Part shown: piece by piece, positions 55,907 to 64,000 of the stretch
Position numbering within the stretch: the first letter of the stretch is position 1
How the letters are laid out: each line of letters begins with the position of its first letter
Assembly: GCA_020633555.1 (NCBI GenBank)
Contig: JACKDL010000001.1
Coordinates: 744,001-808,000 of the forward strand
Direction: 5' to 3'
Origin: Myxococcales bacterium
Lineage (GTDB): Bacteria > Myxococcota_A > Bradymonadia > UBA7976 > UBA1532
Length of the DNA: 64,000 bases
Translations under genes and position numbers: made by a program
Notes under the pieces: model-generated
What the model was told of the DNA's origin: nothing
Databases searched by the model: none
What the model saw: the letters and a program-made list of their open reading frames with translations, nothing else

Positions 55907-57862
55907 ATGGCCAACCCCACCCACGACCTGACCGGGCAGGTCATCGCGAGTCAGTTCAAGGTGCTGCGCCTGTTGGGCAAGGGCGGCATGGGCACGGTCT
56001 ACCTGGCCGAGCAGCTCAACATGGACCGCCGGGTGGTCATCAAGCTGCTCCACCCCGAGCTCCACGCCGGCAGCGCCGACGCCGTGGCGCGCTTCAAGCG
56101 CGAGGCGAAGGCCGTCGCCCGGCTGAACCACCCGAACATCGTGCAGGTGCACGTGTTCGGCGAGCTGGAGGCCACCGGCCAGCTCTACCTGGTCATGGAG
56201 CACATCGACGGGCGCACCCTCACCGAGGAGATGGTGCAGCTTGAGCCCATGCCCGCTGCCCGCGCGCTGCGCATCGCCGACCAGATCTGCAGCGCCCTGG
56301 TCGAGGCCCATGGCGCGGGCCTGGTCCACCGGGATCTGAAGCCCGACAACGTCATGCTCACCGTGCGCCACGGCATGCACGACTACGTGAAGGTGCTGGA
56401 CTTCGGCATCGCCCGCATGCGCGCCGATCGTGAAGTGAAGACCGCCACCGGCGCCCTGTTCGGGACGCCCCGCTACATGTCGCCCGAGCAGGGCGTGGGC
56501 AAGGCGGTGGACGCGCGGTCCGATCTGTACAGCCTGGGGGTGATGCTCTACGAGCTGCTGAGCGCCCACCACCCCTTCGAGGCGCGCAGCACGCTGGACT
56601 TCCTGATGAAGCACCAGTCGGCGCCCGTGCCGCCGCCCCGCGAGCGGTTCCCCGAGCTGCAGCTCCCGCCCCGGGTCGAGGCGCTGGTGATGCGCTTGCT
56701 GGCGAAGCGGCCCGAGGACCGGCCGGCGTCGGCCGCCGAGGCCCAACGCGAAGTTCGGCTGGCCCTGCGGGATCTGCCCGAGGCGGCCCGCCCGTGGCCC
56801 ACCCCCGGGCCGCGGGTCACGGGGGCCGCGCCCACCGCGCCGGCGGCCGCAGCGACCCGCCCCGCCCGGTGGATCCCGCTGGTGGCGGCAGGGCTCGTGG
56901 CGGCCGTGGGGATGCTGATCTACCTCGCCAGTCGCCCCGCTGCGACGCCGGCGGCGCCCCCGGTGGCCCCGGTCACCCAGGCGGCGCCCGTGACCCAAGC
57001 CGCGCCGTCGACGCAAGCGGCACCCGTGACTCAGGCCGCGCCGGTGACGCAAGCGGCACCCGTGACTCAGGCGGCACCAGCAACTCAGGCGGCACCGGCC
57101 ACTCAGGCGGCGCCGGCCACCCAGGCGGCGCCAGCCACTCAAGCGACGCCGGCCACTCAAGCGGCGCCGGCCACCCAGGCGGCGCCGGCCACTCAGGCAG
57201 CCCCCGCCACCCAGACGCCGGCAACGACCGCTGCGCCCGCCACCGAGGCTCCGCGTCCCGAGCTTCCGCGCCTGGCGGCCGGCAAACCGTTGGATGGGTT
57301 CCCGGTCCCCCGCGGCTGCCAGCCGCTCACGGACACCCCCCAGGCCGTGGTGCTCAACTGCGACGCCGAGCCCCTGGTGCTGCGGGCCTTCTACCAGGAC
57401 GCCCTGGGCCGCCAGGGCATCGCCCACCGGACGCTGGGCCAGGGGCTGCACCTGGAGCCTGAGGACCTGCCCTACACCGGCGTGTGGTTCACCGCCACGG
57501 CCGAGGGCACCATGCTCTCGCTGCCGCGAAATGCCTTCCACCCGGCCACCCGCAAGGCCACCGAAGCCCCCAGCCGGTTCCTCGGGATCACGCTCCCCGC
57601 AGGACTGCGGACCTCGGTGCGCAGCGGTCACAGCCTGATCGGCACGGTCAAGCAGCCGAAGGCGCAAGTCATGGACGCCATGGCGGCGCAGCTCGGGGGG
57701 CTGCCGCACGTGATGGTCAACCGCACGCCCGACGACGACGCCCTGACCATCGTGCGCACCCGGGTGCCCGCGACGGGCCCGGATCGCTGGCAGTCCGTGA
57801 TTGTCCGCGCCGACGCGCAGGACGCCACCCGGACCATGGTGCTGATCAGCGGGCCGCCTTGA
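55907..57862 (+). CDS. Membrane-anchored Ser/Thr protein kinase (PknB-like)
   Basis: 651 residues. Kinase domain at 15-280: GKGGMGTVYLAEQ, VVIKLL, catalytic HRDLKPDN, DFGIAR and GTPRYMSPEQ. After a Pro-rich juxtamembrane part comes one transmembrane helix (about 322-342; IPLVAAGLVAAVGMLIYLA). Outside it are 14 tandem APxTQA hexapeptides (354-437) and a C-terminal 200-residue domain (PRGCQPLTDTPQAVVLNC ...) of unknown type. It therefore resembles eukaryotic-like receptor kinases of myxobacteria. ATG 55907 is the first plausible start after the tRNA. Confidence 0.93.
   Translation: MANPTHDLTGQVIASQFKVLRLLGKGGMGTVYLAEQLNMDRRVVIKLLHPELHAGSADAVARFKREAKAVARLNHPNIVQVHVFGELEATGQLYLVMEHIDGRTLTEEMVQLEPMPAARALRIADQICSALVEAHGAGLVHRDLKPDNVMLTVRHGMHDYVKVLDFGIARMRADREVKTATGALFGTPRYMSPEQGVGKAVDARSDLYSLGVMLYELLSAHHPFEARSTLDFLMKHQSAPVPPPRERFPELQLPPRVEALVMRLLAKRPEDRPASAAEAQREVRLALRDLPEAARPWPTPGPRVTGAAPTAPAAAATRPARWIPLVAAGLVAAVGMLIYLASRPAATPAAPPVAPVTQAAPVTQAAPSTQAAPVTQAAPVTQAAPVTQAAPATQAAPATQAAPATQAAPATQATPATQAAPATQAAPATQAAPATQTPATTAAPATEAPRPELPRLAAGKPLDGFPVPRGCQPLTDTPQAVVLNCDAEPLVLRAFYQDALGRQGIAHRTLGQGLHLEPEDLPYTGVWFTATAEGTMLSLPRNAFHPATRKATEAPSRFLGITLPAGLRTSVRSGHSLIGTVKQPKAQVMDAMAAQLGGLPHVMVNRTPDDDALTIVRTRVPATGPDRWQSVIVRADAQDATRTMVLISGPP
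56966..57217 (+). repeat. 14 tandem 18-nt repeats in the kinase extracellular stalk
   Basis: Fourteen consecutive 18-nt units encode APVTQA, APSTQA or APATQA. The later units are nearly identical at DNA level (GCGCCGGCCACTCAGGCG type), showing recent duplication. The length is divisible by three, so unit gain or loss keeps the frame and changes stalk length. Confidence 0.95.
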
Positions 57863-57897
57863 GCCGGTCGGGCCTGCGCCCTCCCCCGGCCGGGCTC
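57861..57897. terminator. Bidirectional terminator-like hairpin
   Basis: GAGCCGGTCGGG (57861-57872) pairs with CCCGGCCGGGCTC (57885-57897) with one bulge and one G-U pair. It starts at the kinase stop codon and ends 3 bp from the convergent gene's stop. No U-run. Confidence 0.5.
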
Positions 57898-57899
57898 AG

Positions 57900-58373
57900 T
57901 CAGAAGGCGCCGGCCACTCCCAGCCCGCTCAGGCGCAGGCCCGCGTAGCGCCGCCGCGGTTTGCGGGTGAGCATGGCGCCCAGGGCCGCGCCACAGGCCG
58001 ATCCGAGCACGGCAGCGGTGCCGATGGTGGCCCGGCACCCGGGGCGCCCATCGCACACCGGCCACAAGCCGAAGCCCGCGGCCAGGCCGCCGAGCGCCCC
58101 ACCTGCCGCAGCGCCCCACGGGGTCGAGATGGGGCCCGCCGGCCAGAGGGCCACCCCAGCGCCCGCTCCCGCCCCCGCCAGGCCGCCCACGACGGCCGCC
58201 CAGGCAGGCTCGGAGGGCTCGGCCAGGGCCACCGCGCCCGCCACCGCCAGCCCCAGCAGCGCCCCGCCCAAGCCGGTGGTGACGTCGGCCAGGTCCTCAG
58301 CGCCGCGGGGCGCCGAGCGAGCGGACGACGCCACCATGAACGCCATGATTACGAAAGCTTGCACACATTTCAT
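57900..58373 (-). CDS. Glycine-zipper membrane/exported hypothetical protein
   Basis: 157 residues from ATG 58373. An N-terminal hydrophobic segment (KCVQAFVIMAFMVASSA) is followed by two or three Gly/Ala-rich hydrophobic stretches with GxxxG patterns (GLGGALLGLAVAGAVAL, VGGLAGAGAGAGVAL, AAGGALGGLAAGFGL, GTAAVLGSACGAALGAML). Such glycine-zipper proteins pack in the outer or inner membrane. The family is not recognised. The start overlaps the YcaQ-like stop as ATGA. Confidence 0.65.
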   Translation of the reverse strand: MKCVQAFVIMAFMVASSARSAPRGAEDLADVTTGLGGALLGLAVAGAVALAEPSEPAWAAVVGGLAGAGAGAGVALWPAGPISTPWGAAAGGALGGLAAGFGLWPVCDGRPGCRATIGTAAVLGSACGAALGAMLTRKPRRRYAGLRLSGLGVAGAF

Positions 58374-59518
58374 TGCGCCATCGCGCGAGCATGGCGCTCG
58401 CAGGCCTGACGGAACGCGGCCTCGGCGAACGGGCGGTCGGGCTCCCGCCAGAGCTGCTCCACCTGCAGCGCCCCGCTGACCATGCGGGCGGCCATCCGCC
58501 CCACCAGGTGGCCCTCGTGCAGGAGCGGCACCACGTAGTAGCCCCAGCGTCGCTGGGCGGGGGGCTTGTAGACCTCCCAAACGTAGTCGAAGCCGAAGGC
58601 GTGCTCTACCAGGGGCCGGCTCCACAGCAAGGGGTCCAGGGGCCCGAGGATGCGCATGCGCCCGTCGTCTTCAGGGACGGGCCCGTCCCGGAAGCCGGGC
58701 GGCGCCAGGTAGGTGCGGCGGCTGCCCTCCACCTGAACCGCCGCCAGCTCCCCCGATCGCACCAGGCGCTCGGGCAGGTCGCTGCGCTGTTGGGCGCGCA
58801 GCGCCCCCCACCAGGGCCCCGAGGTGCGGGGCATGAGCCCACAGGCGTGGACCCGGTGAATCAGCGCGTCGCGGGCCCGGGTGGCGCCGTCCGCCGCCGG
58901 CGCGCGCGCCCAGGTGGGCAGCGCCCGCTCGGGCAGGTCATACCGCTGCTCGCCGAAGCGGTTGCGGCCACACACCACCAGCCGGCACTGCATGGCCAGC
59001 GCCCGAAGCGCCAGGGTCCCCAGCTTGGCGGTGCCGCGCCAGACGCCGCTTTGCCACGGATCGGCCAAGGTCCCGTGATCGCTCAGGTCGCGGGCCGCCA
59101 GCGGGCCCCGCGCCCGCACCTCGGCCACCACGGCGTCCAGCAGCGCCGGCGGCAGGGCCCGCATCCGCTCGCTCTGCTGGAAGTCGGGCTCGTCCCCCAG
59201 CCGCGCCCGGTACTCGGGGAAGCGATGGGCCGGCAAGATGCAGCGCTGCTTCGCGAAGTGCTCGAAGCCCACGTCCCGGCCCAGGAGCTCTCGGTAGACG
59301 TCGCCCCGAGCGAGGCCATCCACCCGCGCCAGCGCCACCAGCTCTGCGTTGGTGCCGATGCGGTCCAGGGGATCGAGCTGGATGCAGCGCAGCCGGGGAA
59401 GCAGCGCGCGCAGGCCGGCGGCGCCCGCCAGGGGCTCGGCCCGGCACAGCCCGTGGTGAGCGACAAGGAACCGCCGCGCCTCATCAGGGCTCAGGCGGTG
59501 GGTGCCGTCGCCCGCCAT
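58370..59518 (-). CDS. YcaQ-like winged-helix DNA glycosylase family protein
   Basis: 382 residues. Family motifs include RLRCIQLDPLDRIGTNAELV near residue 45, FEHFAKQRCILPAHRFP, GPLAARDLSDHG and YYVVPLLHEGHLVGRMAARM. E. coli YcaQ and Streptomyces AlkZ unhook DNA interstrand crosslinks; the QxQ/QxD catalytic region corresponds to IQLDPLD. The ATG at 59518 overlaps the C45 hydrolase TGA by one base, so the two are coupled. AlkZ-type enzymes often sit next to genotoxin genes; none is obvious here. Confidence 0.85.
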   Translation of the reverse strand: MAGDGTHRLSPDEARRFLVAHHGLCRAEPLAGAAGLRALLPRLRCIQLDPLDRIGTNAELVALARVDGLARGDVYRELLGRDVGFEHFAKQRCILPAHRFPEYRARLGDEPDFQQSERMRALPPALLDAVVAEVRARGPLAARDLSDHGTLADPWQSGVWRGTAKLGTLALRALAMQCRLVVCGRNRFGEQRYDLPERALPTWARAPAADGATRARDALIHRVHACGLMPRTSGPWWGALRAQQRSDLPERLVRSGELAAVQVEGSRRTYLAPPGFRDGPVPEDDGRMRILGPLDPLLWSRPLVEHAFGFDYVWEVYKPPAQRRWGYYVVPLLHEGHLVGRMAARMVSGALQVEQLWREPDRPFAEAAFRQACERHARAMAQ

Positions 59519-60618
59519 CAGCGGGTGAAGCGGTGCTCGACCCACTCGCCGCGATCGGCCGGGCCGCGGCAGGCGCGAATGCGGCGCTCGGCGGGCACGG
59601 CGATGACCACGCCGTTGGTGGCCGTGCCCTGATCGTCCTCGTGGTAGCGGTTGACGCTCAGGTGCCCGTCGGCGCGGTCTGCGAAGACGCTGTACAGCGC
59701 CTGCTCGTCGAAGCCCTGCCGATCCACCAGCGCGCCGATGCGGGCGAACCGGTGGTAGGTGCTGGGGGTCGGCTCCTCGCCCTGCATGGCCAGGATCTGC
59801 GGATCGATGCAGTGGTTCGTGCGCCAAACAGGGCCGTTGGCCGTGTCGCGCCGCACGACCCGCGTGGGCGCCGCCTCCAGCTCGATCTGGGCCGCCGCGT
59901 CTGCCAGCCAGTAGGTGTGGGCGCCCGCCCGGGGCGCGTCGGTGATCCAGCGGGCGGCGGTCTCGGCGTCCGGCGCGTGGGCCGCGCGGTGCAGCAGGTT
60001 CAGGTAGCCCACGCCGGGCCGGGCCCCCCAGGTCTTGATGTTGGTGGTGCCCACGGTGACCCCGTGGCTGTTCATGGCTACCAGGGTCAGGCAGCCCACA
60101 CAGGTGATGCCCCACGTCTCAGGGCCCTCGGCGGGCTTGCGGTGGAAGCCGACGATGAAGTCCACGTCGGTGGGGTTCAGATCCCAGGTCTGCCCCACCA
60201 GGGCGTGGCCGGTGGCGGTGCGCGCGCCGGGGATCATCACCGACGAGCAGCCCTCGGCGTCCCCCGGCGGGGTCTGGGCCTGCGGATCGCCCGCCAGCAG
60301 CAGCACGTCGCGCATGTCGGTCATGTTGGTGGCGGCGTACAGGCGCACCGGATCCACCCCCGCGCCCTCGGCGATGCCGTCGGCCTCGGCCACGCCCTCG
60401 GGGTGCCAGGCCGCCGAGATGCGCCGGCTCTCGGCGGCGATGGCCAGCAGGCCGTCGATGCTGCCCTGGCCGCGATCGGCCACGTACTGGGCCACCGCCG
60501 CGAAGCGCACGTCCACAAAGGCCTGGATGCGATCCCGCAACGCCTCGCCGTGGGCCTGGCCCATGGCCCGCGGGGTACCGCTCAGGGTGATCTGCTCCAG
60601 GGAGTAGCGGGGCGTCAT
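59518..60618 (-). CDS. C45-family autoproteolytic acyltransferase/hydrolase
   Basis: 366 residues. N-terminal nucleophile hydrolase of the isopenicillin-N N-acyltransferase family: GTPRAMGQAHGEALRDRI, AESRRISAAWHPEGVAEADGIAEG, and the autocleavage site with the Cys nucleophile in EGCSSVMI, followed by GQTWDLNPTD and VGCLTLVAMNSHGVTVGTTN. It hydrolyses or transfers acyl-amides (for example acyl-peptides); the natural substrate is unknown. No signal peptide. The start overlaps the rnc stop. Confidence 0.9.
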   Translation of the reverse strand: MTPRYSLEQITLSGTPRAMGQAHGEALRDRIQAFVDVRFAAVAQYVADRGQGSIDGLLAIAAESRRISAAWHPEGVAEADGIAEGAGVDPVRLYAATNMTDMRDVLLLAGDPQAQTPPGDAEGCSSVMIPGARTATGHALVGQTWDLNPTDVDFIVGFHRKPAEGPETWGITCVGCLTLVAMNSHGVTVGTTNIKTWGARPGVGYLNLLHRAAHAPDAETAARWITDAPRAGAHTYWLADAAAQIELEAAPTRVVRRDTANGPVWRTNHCIDPQILAMQGEEPTPSTYHRFARIGALVDRQGFDEQALYSVFADRADGHLSVNRYHEDDQGTATNGVVIAVPAERRIRACRGPADRGEWVEHRFTR

Positions 60619-61370
60619 GGCGTCTCCTCGGCTTTCGCCGCTCGCATCCGGTTCAGGGCATCGAGGGCCTCGGCGGCGGCCGCGCGCTCAGCCGCCTTCT
60701 TCGAGCGCCCCACCCCCCGGGTGGTCAGCGCGCCGAGGCGGAGCTCGACCTCGAACTCTTTCTCGTGATCGGGGCCCCGCGCCTCCACCAGGTGGTAGCT
60801 CGGAGCGATCTGAAGCACGGCTTGGGCAGCCTCCTGCAGCCGGGTCTTGTGGTCGCGGTGCCCGCGGCGCGACTCGCCCTTGCAGATGGCGGCGGCGTAG
60901 TGGGTGAGCACCACCCGGCGCGCGGCGCCGTAGCCCAGATCCAGGTACACCGCGCCCAGGCAGGCCTCGAAGGCGTCGGCCAGCACGTTGTGCTTCGACC
61001 GGCCCCCGCTGCGCTCTTCGCCGCGGCCCAGGCGCAGGGCCGGGCCGATGCCGATGTCGGCCGCAACCTCGGCCAGGCTGACGGCGTTCACGATGCTGGC
61101 CCGCAGGCGCGAGAGCTGGCCCTCGTCGCGACCGGGGTGTGCGCGCATGAGCGCCTCGGCGACCACGGCGCCCAGCACGGCGTCCCCCAGGAACTCCAGC
61201 CGCTCATTGTACGGTACGTCTCGGCGGCGCTCGTTCGCGTAGGACTTGTGCGTCACCGCCACCTGGAGCTGCCCGCGCTCGCCGGGCGGATAGCCCAGCC
61301 GGGCCGCCAAGGCCGCCAGCGGGCGATCCTCGGGATCCACGCGGCTCAGATCCGGCCCACCTTCAGTCAT
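60615..61370 (-). CDS. rnc: Ribonuclease III
   Basis: 251 residues. The catalytic signature NERLEFLGDAVLGAV is at about 54-68, with HNVLADAFEACLGAVYLD and a C-terminal dsRNA-binding domain ending RSKKAAERAAAAEAL. RNase III processes rRNA precursors and double-stranded mRNA. ATG 61370 overlaps the mnmA stop (ATGA). It is not linked to era here, unlike in many bacteria. Confidence 0.97.
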   Translation of the reverse strand: MTEGGPDLSRVDPEDRPLAALAARLGYPPGERGQLQVAVTHKSYANERRRDVPYNERLEFLGDAVLGAVVAEALMRAHPGRDEGQLSRLRASIVNAVSLAEVAADIGIGPALRLGRGEERSGGRSKHNVLADAFEACLGAVYLDLGYGAARRVVLTHYAAAICKGESRRGHRDHKTRLQEAAQAVLQIAPSYHLVEARGPDHEKEFEVELRLGALTTRGVGRSKKAAERAAAAEALDALNRMRAAKAEETP

Positions 61371-62470
61371 CCCTGCGCCCCCGTCGTTCGGTCCTGGAGC
61401 GGCCGCTCGATGAAGCCGCCGGCCAGCACCCGCCCGTCGCCGTCGTAGAGCACCACCGCCTGCCCGGGCGCCACCGCCCGCTGGGCCTGCGCGAAGTGCA
61501 CCGTGAAACCGTCGCCACCGGGTACCACCTGCGCTGGCACCGGCTGGTGGCGGTAGCGAATCTGCGCCAGCACGGCCCGCGCCACGGGCGGAATCCGCCA
61601 GATCGTGTGGCGGGCCACCAGGCCCGTGGCCTCGAGGGCCTCGGCAGGCCCCACCGTGAGGGTGTCGGTGCGCCCGTCCACCGACAGGACATACAGCCGG
61701 TCCCCCGTGGCCAGGCCCAAGCCCTTGCGCTGCCCCACGGTGTAGCGGTGGATCCCCGGGTGGGTCCCCAGGCGCGCCCCCGCCCGATCGACGATGGGCC
61801 CCGCCGCGGGCACCCGGTCGCCCACCAGGCGCTCCACCACCGCGGCGTAGTCGCCCTCGGGCACAAAGCAGATGTCCTCGCTGTCGGCCTTGTCGGCGTT
61901 GCCCAGGCCCAGCGCCCGAGCCCGCGCACGCACCTCGTCCTTGGTCAGCGCGCCCAGCGGGAAGCGCACCCGCGCCAGCGCCTGAGGGTCCATCCCGAAC
62001 AGGAAGTAGCTCTGGTCCTTGGTGGGGTCCACACCCCGCGCCAGGCCCCACCCGGCGGCGGCCTGCGGATCGGGCACGGTCTGCGCATAGTGCCCGGTGA
62101 CGAGCAGATCGCAGCCCAGCGCCTGCGCCCGGGCCATGAGCGGGGCGAACTTCACGTGATCGTTGCAGGCCACGCAGGGGTTGGGCGTGCGCCCCTGCAG
62201 GTAGGCCTCGGCGAAGGGCTCGATGACCTTCTCGCGGAACACCTGGCGGTAGTCGGCCACGTAGTGGGGGATGCCCAGCGCGTCGCAGGCCAGGCGAGCG
62301 TCGAGCAGATCGTCGGGCGAGCAGCAGGAGCCCCCCTTCCCCGCCCGCTCGGCCTCGGTGGCGTCGCGCAGCTTCATGGTCAGGCCCACCACCTCGTGGC
62401 CCGCCTCGACCATCAGGGCCGCCGCCACCGAAGAGTCCACGCCCCCGCTCATCGCGACCATCACGCGCAC
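61367..62470 (-). CDS. mnmA: tRNA 2-thiouridylase MnmA
   Basis: 367 residues. MnmA thiolates U34 of tRNA-Lys, -Glu and -Gln. PP-loop SGGVDSSVAA near residue 9, catalytic NPCVACNDHVKF, EDICFVPEGDY with the second Cys, and C-terminal beta barrel. Upstream, 10 bp away, is a cysteine desulfurase that can supply persulfide. The ATGA overlap couples it to rnc downstream. Confidence 0.97.
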   Translation of the reverse strand: MRVMVAMSGGVDSSVAAALMVEAGHEVVGLTMKLRDATEAERAGKGGSCCSPDDLLDARLACDALGIPHYVADYRQVFREKVIEPFAEAYLQGRTPNPCVACNDHVKFAPLMARAQALGCDLLVTGHYAQTVPDPQAAAGWGLARGVDPTKDQSYFLFGMDPQALARVRFPLGALTKDEVRARARALGLGNADKADSEDICFVPEGDYAAVVERLVGDRVPAAGPIVDRAGARLGTHPGIHRYTVGQRKGLGLATGDRLYVLSVDGRTDTLTVGPAEALEATGLVARHTIWRIPPVARAVLAQIRYRHQPVPAQVVPGGDGFTVHFAQAQRAVAPGQAVVLYDGDGRVLAGGFIERPLQDRTTGAQG

Positions 62471-62480
62471 GGTCCGCTCC

Positions 62481-63641
62481 TCACGCTGCCTGCGCCCGCT
62501 GCACCAGCGCAGGCAGCGCGGTCAGCACGCGTTCGATGTCTTCAGCTCGGGTCTCGGGCCCCAGTGAGGCCCGCAGGCCCTGGCGCGCCGTCTCGTCGTC
62601 CAGGCCCATGGCCCGCAACACGGGCGACGGCTCCACCGCCCCCGAGGCGCAAGCCGAACCACTGGAGAGCGCGACGCCCTCCAGATCCAGCGCCGCCAGG
62701 AGCACATCGCCCGGCACGCCGGCGATCCGGAACGCCAGCGTGTTGGGCAGGCCCCCGTCGGGATCACCGTGCTCCACATAGGCCCGCCCAAGCCGGTCGC
62801 GCAGGCCCGCCCGCAGGCGGTCACGCAGCGCCCGGATCCGGTCCATAGCGGCCAGCCGCTGCCCGATGGCGGACGCTGCCACCCCAAGCCCCACGATGCC
62901 CGGCACGTTCTCGGTCCCGGCCCTGCGCCCGCGCTCCTGGGGGCCCCCGGCCAGCAGCGGGGCCAGAGCCACACCAGGGCGGGTCCACAGGGCGCCCACG
63001 CCGGGGGGCGCACCGATCTTATGCCCCGAGACGACCACCAGATCTGCGCCCAGGGCCGTGACGTCCAGCGGCACCTTGCCCCACGCCTGCACGGCGTCGC
63101 ACAGCACCAGCGCGTTGGGCGCCCGCCGGCGCGCAGCCTCGGCCAGCGCAGCCACGGGGTACAGGGTGCCGACTTCGTTCTGGGCCCGCATGAGCGCCAC
63201 CAGGCGCGCGTCTTCCGGTGTGTGGGCCAGCAGGGCCGCCGGCTCCAAGGCCGCCTGGCCATCGACCGGGACCCGCCCCACCCGGCCGCCAGCGCGCTCA
63301 CACGCACCGAAGACCGCCGGGTGCTCCACGGCGCTGGCCACCACCGCATCGCCTGGGCGCACCACGCCGGCCACCGCCAGGTGCAGCGCCTCGGTCGCCC
63401 CGCTCGTGAAGGTGATGTGGCGCCGATCGGCCCCCAACGCAGCCGCCACCTGGGCGCGGGCCGCCTCGATGGCCGCCCGCGCCGCCCGCCCGGGCGCGTG
63501 CACGCTGCTCGGGTTGCCCCCCCGCATGAGCCACGCCGCCGCCGCCTCAACGGCCGGCGGCCAAGGACAAGCCGTGGCGTTGTGGTCCAGGTAGACCGGG
63601 CGGGGATCGCGGGACGGCAAGGGATCTCCAGGCAGGGGCAC
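62481..63641 (-). CDS. Cysteine desulfurase (NifS/IscS-like)
   Basis: 386 residues. PLP class V fold with YLDHNATA, VEHPAVFG, the Schiff-base Lys in VVSGHKIGAPPGVG, RAGTENVPGIVG, and the persulfide Cys in SSGSACASGAVEPS. It releases sulfur from cysteine for Fe-S clusters or tRNA thiolation. Being 10 bp upstream of mnmA, it is probably the dedicated donor. A glutamate-rich ISC operon is not adjacent, so iscS itself may be elsewhere. Confidence 0.95.
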   Translation of the reverse strand: MPLPGDPLPSRDPRPVYLDHNATACPWPPAVEAAAAWLMRGGNPSSVHAPGRAARAAIEAARAQVAAALGADRRHITFTSGATEALHLAVAGVVRPGDAVVASAVEHPAVFGACERAGGRVGRVPVDGQAALEPAALLAHTPEDARLVALMRAQNEVGTLYPVAALAEAARRRAPNALVLCDAVQAWGKVPLDVTALGADLVVVSGHKIGAPPGVGALWTRPGVALAPLLAGGPQERGRRAGTENVPGIVGLGVAASAIGQRLAAMDRIRALRDRLRAGLRDRLGRAYVEHGDPDGGLPNTLAFRIAGVPGDVLLAALDLEGVALSSGSACASGAVEPSPVLRAMGLDDETARQGLRASLGPETRAEDIERVLTALPALVQRAQAA

Positions 63642-63677
63642 GAAAGGGGCGACGCTAGCCCGGCCGGTGGCCCAGGG

Positions 63678-64000
63678 TCAATCGGCCCCCCCGGGCCCCC
63701 CCCGGCGCGGCCGCGTCGGCAGCCGCAGCACCAGACAGGCGCCGCCTCCCGGCGCCTCGCCGATGATCAGCTCGCCGTCGTGCATCTCGGCCGCCCGATC
63801 GGCCAGCGCCAGGCCCAGGCCCGCCCCCCCGTGCGCGCGGGTGGCGCTGCCGTCGACCTGATAGAAGGGCTCGCGCACCTTCTGCCGCTCGCCCGGCGCG
63901 ATACCCGGCCCTTGGTCGCAGACCTCCACCCGCAGCCAGCGGGCCTCGCTCGGCCCCTCGGCCACGAGCCGGAGCTGCACCGTGCCGCCCTCGGGCCCGA
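63678..64000 (-). CDS. Sensor histidine kinase, C-terminal part (5' end beyond the window)
   Basis: About 107 C-terminal residues of a HATPase domain: RLVAEGP..RVEVCDQGPGIAP (N/G1 box), FYQVDGSATRAHGGAGLGLALADRAAEMHDGE (G2), ending LVLRLP. The protein starts to the right of base 64000. The stop is 36 bp before the cysteine desulfurase start on the same strand. Confidence 0.9.
   Translation of the reverse strand, partial: GPEGGTVQLRLVAEGPSEARWLRVEVCDQGPGIAPGERQKVREPFYQVDGSATRAHGGAGLGLALADRAAEMHDGELIIGEAPGGGACLVLRLPTRPRRGGPGGAD

Noticed and set aside
56966..57217. Possible CRISPR array
   Set aside because: The 18-nt repeats have no spacers and are in frame inside the kinase gene.

Overview
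The window is very GC-rich, densely packed coding DNA from a bacterial chromosome. It most resembles a member of the Myxococcota (myxobacteria and relatives, formerly Deltaproteobacteria). The clues are Cys-rich and MopE-like lipoproteins with Gly-rich tails, a membrane-anchored Ser/Thr kinase, REC/PATAN/TPR and GYF_2-type proteins, an ImuA-ImuB-DnaE2 cassette, a good sigma-54 promoter, and microcompartment pentamer genes like those reported from Haliangium. This placement is an inference from gene content; no rRNA gene is present to confirm it. No insertion sequence, prophage, integrase, CRISPR array or replication origin was seen. No gene-free stretch exceeds 300 bases.

Layout. 1-4.9 kb: the 5' part of ppdK, a three-gene TPR/charged-protein/Cys-rich-lipoprotein operon, and purA. 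5-10.2 kb: a PmbA/TldD-like gene coupled to a Bfd-type ferredoxin, then divergent dnaJ and a large MopE-like lipoprotein. 10.3-13.1 kb: comM (with a sigma-54-type promoter) and recA, closed by a 20-bp-arm hairpin. 13.3-14.6 kb: two BMC-P vertex proteins and a class II aldolase. 14.7-18.6 kb: an AAA+ ATPase, a glutaredoxin-like secreted protein and a small histidine kinase. 18.7-19.6 kb: a lone infC with its own promoter, acidic repeat tail and intrinsic terminator. 19.7-26.8 kb: a repeat lipoprotein and the imuA-imuB-dnaE2 mutagenic translesion cassette. 26.9-35.4 kb: an exported methyltransferase, a thioredoxin-like lipoprotein, a class V aminotransferase, mutM, an alanine/Na+ symporter, and era-der. 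35.5-38.4 kb: a glutaredoxin lipoprotein, a DsbD-like protein and a PPC/CarD-like protein. 38.4-50.5 kb: a REC-PATAN-J-TPR protein, a roadblock/LC7 protein, DUF547, a GYF_2 protein, lytic transglycosylase, rluD, a J/HTH protein and a ParA/MinD ATPase. 50.6-55.7 kb: a membrane histidine kinase, rsmD, coaD, a deacetylase-like protein and a DHH phosphoesterase. 55.7-64 kb: tRNA-Leu(UAA), a Ser/Thr kinase, then a leftward run of a glycine-zipper protein, YcaQ-like protein, C45 hydrolase, rnc, mnmA, cysteine desulfurase and the end of another histidine kinase.

How the genes work together. Several housekeeping pairs sit side by side: cysteine desulfurase with mnmA (sulfur supply for tRNA s2U), era with der (ribosome assembly GTPases), rsmD with coaD, and comM with recA (DNA uptake and recombination). 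ImuA, ImuB and DnaE2 form an SOS mutasome. The Grx lipoprotein and DsbD-like protein form a periplasmic thiol-reduction pair. Many neighbours overlap by 1-4 nt (ATGA, GTGA, TTGA, TGATG), so translational coupling is the rule. Predicted promoters share a TTGAC-like -35 and a TAGNNN or TACNNN -10. Several place the -10 only 6-7 nt before the start codon, which would give leaderless mRNAs.

The most unusual items are: a BMC-P/aldolase satellite locus whose aldolase has lost one zinc-binding His; a Bfd ferredoxin coupled to a PmbA-like protein; a sigma-54 promoter on comM; an IF-3 with a long DDEDF-repeat tail; a deacetylase-like protein with substituted metal ligands; and J-domain proteins without HPD.
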